Below, in pieces: positions 1 through 12,831 of a stretch of 64,000 nt of DNA. The DNA comes from Agelaius tricolor (lineage: Eukaryota > Chordata > Aves > Passeriformes > Icteridae), in assembly GCA_023055355.1 (NCBI GenBank), contig JALJCS010000034.1:2432001-2496000 (forward strand). The letters run 5' to 3'. The translations under genes were made by a program, and so were the position numbers. The notes below the pieces were generated by a model. That model was not told the DNA's origin. It saw only the letters and a program-made list of their open reading frames with translations, and searched no databases. The stretch's first letter is position 1. Each line of letters starts with the position of its first letter.

Positions 1-3000
1 ATGTGACACTGAGTTTGATTCAGAGGGAGTAGATGACTTTTTTTACAATTTTATTTGGCTAACACAACAAAGCATCATTTATTCACCAACTCATAACTTG
101 ATGAAGCAGAAGGATAACCAAATGGGCAAATTCTACTAGGATCAAGACTGGCTTCAAGTTTGTGGTAAGGATAAAACCACTCTTTCTGCTTATCATTCTT
201 CCAGGAACAGCTGCTGCTGAAAAAGCTCCAGATTACGTTTCAGAATTGGAAAAATCATTTAGTCATGCTCTTTGAGCAGCATCAATGTACCATTTATTTT
301 CAGTAGGCAGAGTTAAATCTGCTTCAAGACTTTTTCCAAAGGGATGGCATCACAATATCACTTGGGGAAAAAAGTAAGATCGTGGAGAATAAAAATTTCA
401 GCATTTACAGGTAGACTGCTTTTGTATCAATTTGGTGAAAAGAATAAACATATCACCTAGAATTTTTTAATTTTAATTCTTTTGAGTACTTGCTCAAGTT
501 ATCTGTGATTTGTGCACTATTTAATGAGATTTTGTAAAAACATAGTCATAAGATTTACATTACTCTACACTTTGAAAAGTGCCTAGAGGTTATTCAACAA
601 TAGAACAGTCCATCAAAACTCATGGATCTAATATATTTGCAAAAAAAAAAAAGAGCATGTTTGGAAATGTCAGACAGGTGCTGCCATAAAAATCACCACC
701 TGAATATGCTACAATATGTGCAGAGACATTTTTTCTGTACAGCTATTTTGGTTACTATTACCATACTACAGCCATCATATCCCTTGTACTCTGTTCACAA
801 ATCTAAGCAATTAGACAAATGCAAAACCACTAAAATTGTGTTGGTTATTGAGTGAGTAACTACCAAACTTATTTCCTCTTTTCCTCTGATTTATTGCTCC
901 CTATTAACACCATGTTCACTACCTACTTTGCATTTGAGCACCTTGATCACTAACTATGCATTCTACCCCGTTCCCTCATTTTTCTGACTGCTGCAATTTT
1001 CTTGTGCTGCTTTGCCAGTTCGCTACCAAATACCCTTAAAAGCCCAAGTTCTGGAAAACTTCACAATAGTGTTCAAAACACACAACATAATTTATCTCAC
1101 ATAACTATAACCTTGTACATCAGCTGGGCTCACATACTTCACATTGATGTAGCACGGCTGCTTTGAAATCAGGAATCCACAACATATTTATTTAGATCTG
1201 GGACTCAAGGGCTGGGATATTTTGGAGAAGCAAGCAAGAAGAGCAGCTTCAAAATAAACATATCTATATAAGATCTAAAACTGCACACTTCAAAGTCATG
1301 GGAAAGATTTTTTTATCAGTTTGACTGGTTTGTTATTATTCAGGCCCAGTATCCGGGTTCATTCCTTTTGCCCTGCTCCTCCTCTCTACTCATCACCCTG
1401 CATGGGCTGTCATATCCCCCCTCCTAATGCTTCATGGAGCTGCATGCAGAACACAGGCACTCAAAATGCCAAACAACAAGAGAGAGAGTTTGCAAAGTTA
1501 AACTCAGCAGCAGCTCCAAGGCTCAGAAATCATCCACATTTCCAAAGAGTCCCCAGGAATATAAAACGCAAACATCTTTGTCTAAAGGATGCTCTGACTC
1601 CAAAGTAGTGTTACAAGACAGGCACGCTCCTGAAAATGCTGAATGAACTGCAGTGTAAAGCTGTAATTCAGGTGAGCTTTATTCTTTGCTTTAACCTCAG
1701 GGAAAAAGAAAAAAGATACCACTTTATTGCACTTTAAAACAAAATAAGACAAGGCAATACTTAGACATTTTATGAAGGGAATGCTTTTCAGAGTATTATG
1801 GACAGAGGATGTTGCAAGGTAACTACCACAACAAAACACAAAACTCCAGGAAGAATTTTAATATCATGATTTCAAAAGTTAGTTATCAGAACTTCAAACG
1901 CTGACCAGCAGCACTTAGTTACCATGTCCCCAAATAAAACTCATGTATTTGGCAGCACTCAAGTATTATTTAAAAGCTGTATTTTGTTTTAGTTACTGGA
2001 GTTCCACTTCTCAATGTTATTTATTGACCAACAAGTGACAAGAGACTTAAACTACAATTATGAGATGTTACAATTTTTTTAATCAATTTAAACACATTTG
2101 TCTATCAAATGATAGAAGCAAATGTCTATTTGACAATATATGTGTAAGTATGCTACTTAACTAATATAATAATATTGATTACATAATATATATGAACAAA
2201 ATTACAGGCATAAGCCATTCTTTCAGGGCTAGAGACTGGCTTTATAAACCTTACTGTTAGATGTTCCAGTAAGAAGGATAACTGCTAAGAATTTCATTGA
2301 CTGTTCAGTCACTAAAGGTGGATTCCCCTAATGCAAATGTGTTATGCTTCAGTATTTAGTACTATTTAAGGTTCAAGACACTAAGAATCACCTTTATACA
2401 ATTGCCTGTGTTGCCAGATATTCCTGACTTAGGACTCTGGACAGGACTATCAGCCAAAACCAAGAGGTTTATGCTGCTACTCCTAATTGTTACCTGAGCT
2501 GCAGCAGGATCCAGTGTATAAAATCATGACTCAATATTGCTGCAGAACAAACCACAGAACATAAATGCCAACTAGAAACAGCCCAACGCGAAACACAAAT
2601 ACTGACACTGAGTGAACAGAGATCCATCCAGCACAAGCCCAAACAAGTCTGAAAATGGCTTTACTGTGTTTTTACACTTCTGCCTGCTGGGGCACATTTA
2701 TCACTGAAAGCAACTTTTCCTAAAGCACTGCTCATCTTATTTGCAGTCAGTGCCTGTAGCACCTTCCTCCCTCTCAGACCCTACACCTGAGTCATTGTGA
2801 GAGTTTGTTATTGCTGGAATGCTGCAATTACTGGCTCTGCCCAAATACTACAGCCACATCACCTACAAAAGGTAAATAGAAATGCACAGAAAAGTTAAAT
2901 CTGCCCTTAACGATTATATAACATGGTGATTTCCTGCCAACAGAGAATGAGGCCTTTGTTCCATGCCAACATTTAACAATTTCTGCAGAAATGGTCTATA

Positions 3001-4504
3001 CAGAAAAAACCCCATAACCTACTCAACAAAAACTTGCAATGCCATAACTGCCTAATTTTTAGAAGACATACAGATAAAAAAATATACAGATAAAAGGTGA
3101 GGTATTCTAAAAATAGCTGTATCAAATAGAGCTGTGTTTGTCTCAAAGGGCACAGTTTTAAGGCGTCAGCTTTTCAATCAGTGTAGCTGCAGCAGCACAC
3201 AAGCCGAGTGCGACCCAGTTCCAAGGACAAGGCCAGGAAAGAAGCCCCCACAAGGCAAGGAGCAAAAACAGAACCACAGGAGCCACATCACTCATGCCAT
3301 CCTGTTTGCTGTGTTTGGAATTTCTGAAGGACATTTGTTTGTAGACTATTTAAATTCTCCAAACAGAGCAGTCCAGTTGATATTTATATAATATTCTGCT
3401 CACAGTTATCTGTATTTCCCTCTCCCTCTTACACTGAAACTTTTTTTGCAACAGATGTTATAAAAGTTTTTATACCAGAGTGAATTTTAACAGATGCTCA
3501 ATAACACTGAGTAAAAGTTTCTTAGTGCACTGCTACACAACATCAGATAGATATTCACAGGTGACATGGATGCAAACATCGTAACCAATTTGACAAGTTT
3601 TAGTTCAGAAGGCAGACAGCACGTAGAATCAAATATTTGAAAAGTAACTATTTGTGACTGTATTCTTTTACCATACACAGGGAGTAATCACAGGATCATT
3701 CCAGTTGGCAAAGACCCTGAGGAGAGTGGAGCCACCCATCAACGTTCTTATTTCCCACACAGAATTATTGTGTTTAGTGCTTTTACAGCAAGTAATTATT
3801 TCACTTACTATTTCAAAGGCTTCAAAGCTTTTGCACTGAAAGAATGGTGAAAAGTAGCTTGCTTTGCACAGTTTGAGCTGACATATTGTGCTCCTTGGTC
3901 TTGTATTACAAATATACCATTATTCAATTAGATTGCTTGACTTACTGAGCAATCTGAATTATTCTCTACTTCTAAATGGAAGGGAAGCTTGAGCTGATAG
4001 AATCCCTCCCAAAACAATTCTGCTATATACTATAACAATATATAATTTTCATATACCAATTATTAAATACACTAAGTGCTACTAAGTATAAAATGGCAAA
4101 GTTAGGTAAACATTTACATGGCCTCCACACTACCAAATAACATCACATTTAGATTAAAGTTCGTTGTAAAGCAACAGTCCTTTTATCTGAATATTGTTTC
4201 AAAAATTCAAATTAAATGTCTTTTTCCAAATAAGTAGTATTTCAAAAACTACATTCACAAAGCTGTTGGGCAGATTTTCACCCCGGTAGAGCAGCATAGC
4301 ACTCAAGAATTCAATAAACCTTTAGCCATTCCAACCAATTAAGAAACTAAAATCAGTGTTTCAAAAGGCACACACAGGCACTTCTCCCATCTAGGCCTTC
4401 ATTTTTTTTAAAAAGCTCACATGCTACACTGTATAGCACTATATATATAAAAAGTCTCCACACACAGGCCATTATCATTTCAAAAATTCAAAATTGTATC
4501 TTAC
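1..4504. other. AT-rich non-coding stretch, nothing certain
   Basis: The sequence is AT-rich with poly-A runs (around 641 and 4561) and short TA runs (around 4440). Open frames are short and show no protein-like pattern. If the minus-strand gene continues leftward, this is intron or 3' flank. I see no confident repeat or RNA gene. Confidence 0.5.
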
Positions 4505-4541
4505 CAAGACTGAACTCCAGCTTTGGCTCATTTGCAATTCT
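4505..4541 (-). CDS. Possible 37-bp exon
   Basis: A T-rich tract (TTTTTTTTTTTGGCC, then TTTTAAGGTATTCAG) leads into 37 bases and the donor TCTTG|GTAAGAT. Read in phase 0 it gives RIANEPKLEFSL, ending in phase 1. It cannot follow the full exon 6183-6392 directly, because carrying the single A produces a TGA stop. It would follow in frame if the internal donor at 6324 were used, or if another exon intervenes. The splice sites are good and the coding evidence is slight. Confidence 0.3.
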
Positions 4542-6182
4542 CTGAATACCTTAAAAGGCCAAAAAAAAAAATATTAGAGATAAAAAAGCAAGACATGGAA
4601 ATCAAATTAATACATAGTAAAACTCTCACATGCCTATAACTACTGCCATTGCCACTGAAGTAACATTTTATGTTAGAGACTCATGGTCAAAGCAAACTTG
4701 GATGAAACACTTGCCTGAAAAAAGGCTACTTTTGAAGAGGACTTCCTTCTTAATAGAAACTTTCTGTTACTGGGAAAGGAAACTAGGAAAAAAACCCCAG
4801 GTTTTCATGGCTGTGTTACTTGTAAGATTTCCAGTCACAGCAACTGACTATATATGTGTTGAGAAAATATTAAGTCTCATAAGTAATTTTTAGTGTAGGT
4901 ATGTCATCACATTAAAAACAAACTCCATGTTTAGTGAAAGTAGGTAGATCAGGTTAATAGAGTAAAATATAAACACATAATTGATCCACAAACAAATTGT
5001 ATAGCAATGAGCCCAACTTCTTTTTGTGGGAGATTAAACACATTCATTCCTCTTCTTACAAAACTGGAACAGGAACAGTTTAATCCATTGTGGAATCATG
5101 TTCTACTGCAAAGGGCAATATTTTCTTATGCTAAAATAAAGGAGTGAATCACAGAGATGCAACAAGAGAAAAGTAGGAAGCAAGGAGGGATAGGTGAATA
5201 ACACTTAGGTGTTCACCTGATGCACCAACTAATTGGATCACAACTACAGTTCCAATGAACTTGTACAAGTTAAACTCTCTTTGACATTTTGTGTTCTCTA
5301 GTAAGCATTATTAATTATCACTCAGTATTGAAGAAATGGGTCAGATAGGAAGGATTACAGTTAGTATATGAAGTGGAGTGAGATTTTTGTTAAAAAAACA
5401 AATTTAAAAACCTACAAACAAAAAAAAATCACCCCAAACTTATAGCTGTGTCTGCTCCATAAAAACAATACGCTGCCAAGTCTAGATTCACACTGTTCTC
5501 ATTAGTGTAGCTATTCATTCACATCTGTGTGAGGAAAATTACAGCTGCAGAGCTTAGATAGGTCAAAAAGAAAAGAAAATGGCGGTTTTTTGTTTTTTGT
5601 TTGGTTTTTTTTTTAATGGAGATTTAATAAATTTCTGAGTTGAACTCTGCCAGTAGCATATTGGCCTGAAACACCCTCATGAATGCTGGCTACAGCATGA
5701 AGTGAACTGAAATACAGTCTTCTGACTCCAGTGCACCACCAAATACAACTCAACGTACAGGTACTTGCATTTAAATCCCCCGACTGCTTCTACATAGAAC
5801 AAACCTGTGATAGTAGTTTAAGTATCACTAAAGATTTATCCTTTCATCAACATTATCAGACTATATTTTAAACAGTAATCCATATAGGAAATAAAAGAGG
5901 AAAAAATTGCTTTAATTCTTATTAGAAGAAAATAGGTTAGAGAGAAAAACTCAGAAACACAGAAATCACACATTTGTTCCCCTGAAGATTATGTGCATAA
6001 ACCAAAGCATATCAGGGAAAAAATTTAAGGACCATTTTCATCAGTTTATTTCCTCTAAACTGCACTTGGACAGGCAAGAAGTTGAACAGCATTTCGTACC
6101 CTGCTTGTGACACTATCTGAACTGCCACAGAGACTGGGCCACTTTCACTGTACCATTCCATAAAATGAGTACAAGCACTTAC
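4542..6182. other. Putative intron, no recognisable element
   Basis: AT-rich sequence lies between two exon candidates. It has a T/G homopolymer-like run at about 5584-5616 and an imperfect inverted repeat, GGTGAATAACACTTAGGTG followed by TTCACC, near 5192-5216. No exon satisfying the phase requirement after the 6183 donor was found. Confidence 0.45.
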
Positions 6183-6392
6183 TCGTCAACTGGGGCTCTC
6201 TTAGACTGTCTAACTGGGAAGAAGGGAAAAGCTGTCGTGCTTCATCTGATGATCTCTCCTCTTTGATTTCCATGATCAGCCTCCGGAGCTGCTGAATTTT
6301 ATTCCGCAAATCTTCCGAGCTCACCTCTCCCAGTGCCACAGCACGAGATTCACAGTCTGGCTTGGATGCAGCTTCGAGGCAAAGATCCGGTT
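6183..6392 (-). CDS. Internal coding exon (210 bp) with coiled-coil-like helix
   Basis: A good acceptor (TTTCGTGCTTTCTGAGTGCAG) and a consensus donor (ACGA|GTAAGTG) bracket 210 bases open in phase 1 to 1. The peptide begins PDLCLEAASKPDCESRAV. It then runs into EDLRNKIQQLRRLIMEIKEE, a charged leucine/isoleucine heptad-like helix, and ends in a serine/glutamine-rich tail, SSQLDSLREPQLT. This is the most convincing exon in the window: sharp splice sites, high charge, several CpGs, and frame continuity with 10839-10988. It fits a cytoplasmic protein with a short coiled coil. I could not name the gene. An internal in-frame donor at 6324 is described in the findings. Confidence 0.65.
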
Positions 6393-8274
6393 CTGCACTC
6401 AGAAAGCACGAAAGCAGCTCTTAGGGACTGTGATTGCAAAGGGGGATGATGGAAACACTGATTTCACAAACAATCAAAACCACTACATACACACTTATGT
6501 TCATGGTCACAGAACCATGCAGCCCCATCTACCTCTGGAGTCAAATCCCAGCTCCTTCAGAATTGGTGCAGTGCTCAGCATATCCACAGAGTAGTTCCAA
6601 GATTAGTTAACAGATGGCTAAATTAGGTGGCAGAATCAAACTAAAATGGGAAATCCTTTTCCAGCACAGATTCTGCAGCCTACCAGGCAGCTCTCTGAGC
6701 TGCTAATTTGACAAAGAACTTGATTCAGCAAGGGCAGCAGAGCAGTTCTGTCAGAGAGTGGGATTCACCAGAATTAACGTGTCCATCATCTCTTCTATTA
6801 AAGATCTCCATTATGCTCAGCCTCTCATTCATCCTTGCCAGAATACAATCAGAAACACATGCAGATAATTTAGCATGACATAACTCCTCTGTGAAGACTC
6901 AACAAGTCATATGTGGGAGCTTCAGACCTCATCATTATCCATGTTTCATTTGCTGTTCTGCCTGGAGTCTAATTGTTTAATGATCAAATCTTCTGAGAAC
7001 AGAAGAAGAAGGGGGCGGGGAGGAAGCTGAAGCTCCCAAGGAATCCAGGTAAGTAGCAAGGGCTGGTCATTTGATTAAAGTTAGAACAGGAAGAAAAATC
7101 ACCTTGTAGACAATTAAAATTCTGTAGAATAGACAGCTTCACAGAGTCACAAATTCAATGTGGCATTTAGGGCAGCACACACCGAGAAGAGCAAACTGGG
7201 AGAGAAAGAAAATCAATTTTTTTTAAACAAGTTACTAACTAATTTAGAAACATAAAACTCTATAAAACACCTGTGCTATTGGATTAACAAGGACTGAAGT
7301 ATTTCATTGGGCCTGAAAATCATTCTGAGCTAAATCAGCCATATATCATATCACTGGACAAAACAGAACACTGAAAGGTTTTCATACTTAGTTTGAAAAT
7401 CCAAACAACATAGAAAAGTTATTTTCCATACAATATGAACTTAAGTTTATTTTACTACCTTGAGTATCTAACCTTGGGCACTTGCACACGTTATTCTAAA
7501 CCTGTTTGCACTTCATAAACCGAGCATCTGCCAGTTACAATAACCTCTGCTTTTATAGTTATGGAGGAGATAAAAGATGAAACCTCACGTCTGGAAGGCT
7601 CTAAAAACTGTCTACAAATCCCTGTGGAGGTCAGACAAGTTTTTTGTCTGGGCTAGATCTAAGGAAACCCAACTGTGTGGCTGCAGATGCTGCTAAAAAT
7701 GCTGGGTAACATTTCATGTACCAGCTGGACCATAGATTTCATGAGGAAAGACTGGAAAGACAAAGTGGAAACATCTGCTTCAGGGGCAGATGAAGAGCTA
7801 ATAAGCATTTGAATGCTTGCCTTTAACCCTGACTCAGCCAGAAAAAACACATATTCAATTCTTGAGAGAAGGATACTCAAAATCTTAGAGAGGTTTAGAT
7901 GTTCATTAGATCCTGTTTTCAGATAAGATCTTTTCTTGAGCGACCAAAGCTCATCAAGCTGAGCTCTGCTGTTTGTCCAAGATGACTGAAGAGACAGAAG
8001 ACTTAGCTCTAAGCTCTCCTGGGATCTGGTACTCCATGTGAGCCATACTTGGATGAAGTAACCTTCAGAAAGACCAGTACTTAGAAGAGCTGCTAACTTG
8101 TCTGTTGCTCTGCTAAGATCTACACCAGCAGAGTGCTCTACTTCCTCCTGTCATTGACATCAATGAGTCTGAAGTCGGTCATATTTCATGGTATTTTGGA
8201 GCTACTAGTGAAAAACTGAAAGGAAAGGTACGTAATAAACCAGCATCAAGATCCAAGTTAATTAGTTAACTTTA
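6393..8274. other. Putative intron, no recognisable element
   Basis: This lies between the exon at 6183-6392 and the one at 10839-10988. It is ordinary AT-rich sequence with one G-rich patch near 7010 (GAAGGGGGCGGGGAGG). No repeat family was recognised. Confidence 0.45.
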
Positions 8275-8406
8275 ATTAAAAAAAAATCAAACAAAAACCA
8301 ACCAAACAAAACTTTAAAAACTGAACAACAACCGTAAAAAAAGAAACCACCCACACACACAAAAAAAAGCCACCAAAATGCACACACACAAAAAACAAAC
8401 CACAAA
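8275..8406. repeat. A/C-rich low-complexity tract
   Basis: The plus strand here is almost free of G, with mixed AAAAACC, CCAACC and CACACA units. It resembles three other tracts in the window (47380, 49550, 54720). No clean repeat unit is visible, so it is degenerate low-complexity DNA rather than a microsatellite. Confidence 0.7.
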
Positions 8407-9067
8407 GTTAACATCTGCTTATACCATTCAACCTTTAAAAGCACAAAAGCACAGACAATTTTAATAAAAGCAGTTTGGATATCCAAACTACCTTAGGTGA
8501 AAGAAAAGCAGTCAGAGAAACAAGTCAACACTTAACAGCCAAAATACAAATATACTAAGGTGTTCTTTTCTTTCAGCCATTTATCTTTAAATGGAAATAG
8601 GAACAGTAATCTTGCCTTGAAATATCCTACCACTAGCTTGATAAAAAACATCTGCTTTAGGAGGAAATCTATGTTTTTCAATTCATGCAATCATGTTATT
8701 TATATTTACCTCCTAGCTGCAAAAATCAGACTGCCAAGCTCAAAAGGCATACTAAATCATCATTAATATGCATGGAACCAGAAATGCAGAGTGAAACGCA
8801 GTAGGAGTGGGCATAATTCTGATCTATTGCTAGTTTTGAGATGTGGAAATTCATTCTCAACTATCACTTTAGAAACTATAGTCTGCTATATTTAGTCCCT
8901 TGGAGTACTCTGACAGCTAAGCTAACATCTGAAAAGCATATGAGAATGCCTGGAAAATACTCATCACTGCACATGTAAAAAGTTTCATTCTGCAGTAAGA
9001 ATGAAGGTATCAGTGGGTATACCTAAGTTACCTATTTTCCATTCTCTTCCAGTGCACATAATGACAG

Positions 9068-9215
9068 CATGGTTTGTGTTGGAAGGAACCTTAAAGATGA
9101 CCTGGTTCAAGCCCTCTGCCCCTGGACAGGAATACCTTCTGCTAGACCAGGCTGCTGAAAGCCCCACCATGTAATGTACAAAGCCCAGGGTCAATATCCA
9201 CAATGACAGCCTTGA
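9068..9215 (-). mobile_element. CR1 LINE, 3'-end fragment
   Basis: Reading left to right, GGTTTGTGTTGGAAGGAACC, then TTAAAGATGACC and later CTAGACCAGGCTGCTGAAAG, match the complement of the avian CR1 3' untranslated end. The element is therefore on the minus strand with its 3' end at the left. It is a 5'-truncated copy of about 150 bases, diverged, and fades out after about 9190. The terminal short-repeat tail is lost. Confidence 0.8.
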
Positions 9216-10838
9216 CTTTTTTAAAGGATCACTATTTGTCCTCCCATGCTAACATGCAAGTAAGAGAGTTCAAAAAGGTTAAAGGTTGTCTGTCTCTTTT
9301 CACACACAGCAGCAAAAAAGCAATTCTCAGCTCAGCTGCTAACTCAGCAGAGGAAAAGGGTTAAGAATATCAGTGAGTCACTGACACTGTAAAATATAAA
9401 GCACCATCACAGCTAACCACCATATGCTGTAACAAAAGTAGAATCAAAGCTTTGATACATAAATTATATCCGCAGGATATTTCTAATACAGACATCAGAG
9501 GCTTTTAATTCACAAAGCTGTCAGAATTCTATATGCTGATGCATTTCATGTTCAAATTAGTAGTGATGAAATCATCCCATGGTTGCTCATGATGGTATGT
9601 TAATCTTTCTTTGGAAGTTACATTTTCAAACAAAGATAAAGAATTTAATTAAAATTTTTATCTTAAGTGATGTTTCTTAAACTTTGCAATGCCGGAATAA
9701 ACTTAGATAAGTTACTATTATAAGCTCCATTTAAGTCCCTACAGAGCCTCACTAAGAGTGTATTTGAAATTAATATAGCACGATGCCCCAGGTTGACTGC
9801 TGCAGTAGAACAGAGTTTCTTCTCGTACCTGTCACCTTCCACATCTGCCACACTGCTTATACCCTTTCATTAAGTACCACACCTATACCAGAAGCAATGC
9901 AAACCACACAAATATTTGAATACCACACTGATATCTCAAGATCCCTGAACAAATACACTGCAGCATTCACTGAAAGTTGCAAGGGGGGACCTTTGCAAAG
10001 CAGTGGACTGCTTCTGCTGAATGGAAGCAGTTCATATCTCTGGCTGGACCATCAGTCTGCCTTAAAAAAAGCAGGATTCAGAGATTTTCTCTCTCTGCCT
10101 AGATCTGCAACAGAAACCTTGGCATATGCCTCACTTACTGCATCTCTAAAACAGGGAGTGACACTGACCTGCTTTTCCAAGCCACCACAATTGAAACAAA
10201 AGCCTCCAAGTTCAAGTGGCTTGCATACTACAAATGGCAAAAGGGAATGCTTGCTGTCTTAGGGGGATTCCTACATCCAGGCCCCTTTTTTATTCTTGTC
10301 CTGATTTATGAAATTAATCTAATATGATTTAGATGACTGACCTTTTAAGAAGATCTCTGTTTTCTTCCTTTGCTCCCTCCCACCCTCCTCAGCAGCCCTA
10401 CCTGGATGTTCCACTCTTACCTCCCTAGCTCTCACTAAGGGACCACACACAATGAAGCAATGCAGTCTGTAAGGAATCTCTCTCCCTGAATGACACCAGA
10501 GATTTACAGATCAAGAGAAGGCAGTGACTGCATGCCATCTCTCACATCTGGTTTCATTTCACTGTGCCTGTGTTTTTTTCCTTGGGGACATTGCCAATTT
10601 TGCATTGTACACCATCATGAGGAGGAAAGGAAGCAGGGTTTTACATGCACTGCGCAACACAGTGGTCAACTTCAGACTGTTCCCAGGGTCAGTGTGAACA
10701 TCGAGCCACAGAGCTCCCACTGCCCTATTTCAGGGAACCACCACAGTGACCCAAAGACCACCCTGTCTTGCTAATGGTGACCAGCTCCCAGAAGAAGGGC
10801 ACATAAAGCCATCAGCCACATGCAGAGTCAAAGCTCAC
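9216..10838. other. Putative intron with one long plus-strand open frame
   Basis: The stretch holds a 159-codon plus-strand open frame at 9783-10262, without a Kozak context or any motif I know, and probably a chance opening. From about 10360 the plus strand becomes pyrimidine-rich. No repeat was identified. Confidence 0.4.
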
Positions 10839-10988
10839 CTAACAAATCCTTCTCTTTGCTTCCATGGCCCGCTTGGAAACCTTCTGAGTTAGGCTGCTTC
10901 ACGAGCACTCGACTTGAAGCCCTGACAGGATTATCTACTTTGTCTGACTTCTTCTGTACAGCCCTCCAGTTTGACTGCCCACAGTGCC
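10839..10988 (-). CDS. Internal coding exon (150 bp), unidentified minus-strand gene
   Basis: Acceptor CTGATTACCTCAG and donor GTTAG|GTGAGC bracket 150 bases, phase 1 to 1, open throughout. The peptide is basic and serine/lysine-rich: GQSNWRAVQKKSDKVDNPV, then ASSRVLVKQPNSEGF and GHGSKEKDLL, typical of a disordered linker. It has several CpGs, unlike its flanks. The final G joins AA at the start of the next exon (6392) to give glutamate with no stop, so the two can be read as consecutive exons of one transcript. The opposite strand is also open here (10820-11215), which weakens the case somewhat. The product is unknown. Confidence 0.55.
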
Positions 10989-12795
10989 CTGAGGTAATCA
11001 GCAGCTCCACAGAATCCCTAGAGGTTGCAGAAACATGTCCTTATTTTTCCCTCCATGCTTACTCCACTGCCCTTCATTATGTTCTCTTCCTCAATATCCC
11101 AGTCAGTCTCCATTTCTCACTTTTACGACTCCTAGGATTCAAGCCACTAGTCAGAGACACATGGAGACAACTGGACAAAGGCTCTCCCCAGTCCCCCCTC
11201 ATGGTTTCAAATTGAAGCTTGCAATATGAAGAAAACGTCCTTTTACCACAGCCTGTGTTAAACCTCACAGCCTCTTCCTTGGAGCTTCTGCTGTGCTGCG
11301 GCACAACTGTCCTCCATCAGTTCCACAAGAAATTTGACATTGTGAGCAGGTATGCCCTCCTATCCTGCATTTCATCTGAATCCTTTAAAGTCACAGATAG
11401 ACATTCTAGAGCTTTTTTTGGCTCCCAACAGCCAATGGATCTAATCTTGTGACAACCCAACTAGCTTTTCATGGTCAAAGCCCCTACTGATAAAAGGCCT
11501 CTCTTCCTAGTTCCTGAGTTTTGCTTTTCTCCCCCATTTTGTCTTCTGAATTTCATTCTACCCCACAGTACATGGACTATTATTTCACTTCTTTTAGTAT
11601 TTTATCCTCATTCTGCACACCGTGTATCATCTTCATTTGTCTTCAGTTTTGTTCTAATACCTCATAATAGTCCGGCTTTCTATTTCCATCCAACAAATCA
11701 TCAGCCAGGTTGTCATCCTTGCTCTCCAGCACAGGAAAACTGCCAAGTCTGAAATACATTTCTCCTCTACCTGTCTTGTCTTCTCCTCTATCTTGTTTGG
11801 TCATGCCCCAGGAATTCATCAGCATTTGCTGGCTCGTTTTACCTGGAGTTTCCTACACTGTCTCCTGTGTTCTCCTTTAATACGTTTTTAGAGGATGCAC
11901 AGAATGCCACCCTTACACGTGGCTCCTACTGAAACACCATCAACCTTCAAAACTTGGTTTTGGAAAGTACAAGCTTATTTCTTCCTCCACACATATTCAC
12001 AGGCTCTTTTTTCTCCACAGGCAGCCTGAAGTGCTTACTCAGTATCCTTTGTTATCTGTGTCCCCAGATTTTGGGCTTACAACCTTCCAGTGTCACTGCC
12101 ATAGAAACTGGACTGTTTGCAGGCTTCAGACCTAATTGAGTCCTGTCAGCAATTACAGCCTTATTCTGGATTCAGTTCAGCAGCATTGTGTCCAGGCATT
12201 CTAACACAAGTGCCAGAAGGGAACTGACACAACTGTATTCATACTCAAAGCTGGGAATTCTATGAATGAACTGGACTCATTGAGGGCACAATTACAAAGC
12301 CTCAATTTGAGCGTCAATGGGAAACATTGAGCTCTCATAGTCAAGGAGAGCAATACTTCCAAACCCAGAAAGAAACACTTTTTGATGCAGTGCCTCAACA
12401 CCAGGTACAAAATATATGACTTTGTTCCCTACAAAAGATAAAGGATTTGAGCTACTCCCCAGAACACTACCCCGACAAGGATAAAATCCACAATGAATGT
12501 AATTTAAGTCAACTGCCTTCTCAAACATGATCAACCACTATGAATCACTTCAGCAGGTGAGGACAAAAGTCAACATAATTAATGCAACACTTTCTTAGAA
12601 GTGAGATGGAGATTTTGGCAAATAAAAAGATGATAGGAGCTTCTACTGAATTAAAATGCATCCATCAAGCCCACAAATGCAGCCTAACCTTTTTACCTCT
12701 GGTCTTAGACCATCACAGCTAACAGAAAAAGGCAAACTGTTCTAAGGACTTCAAAACTCTGCAGAGGTATCAGAAAGAACTCATGTCATAAAAAA
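10989..12795. other. Pyrimidine-rich block upstream of the 10.8 kb exon
   Basis: The plus strand is rich in CT runs and carries several overlapping short open frames on both strands, for example 11219-11452 plus and 11643-11825 minus. None shows a domain or convincing splice borders. It may be an old unrecognised transposon or simply strand-asymmetric intron. Confidence 0.4.
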
Positions 12796-12831
12796 ATTGT
12801 AATACAATGGCTAATTGTAAAACAATGGCTA
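12796..12831 (+). repeat. 18-bp tandem duplication
   Basis: Two head-to-tail copies of an 18-base unit, ATTGTAATACAATGGCTA and ATTGTAAAACAATGGCTA, differ at a single position. This is a recent small duplication with no other evident role. Confidence 0.85.

Noticed and set aside
9783..10262. 159-codon plus-strand open frame
   Set aside because: It has no motif, no favourable start context and no sign of coding composition; frames of this length are expected occasionally by chance in the window.
12292..12534. Minus-strand 80-codon frame resembling a protein
   Set aside because: The start is arbitrary, the overlapping frame 12201-12410 is equally open, and neither splice borders nor a family could be supported.
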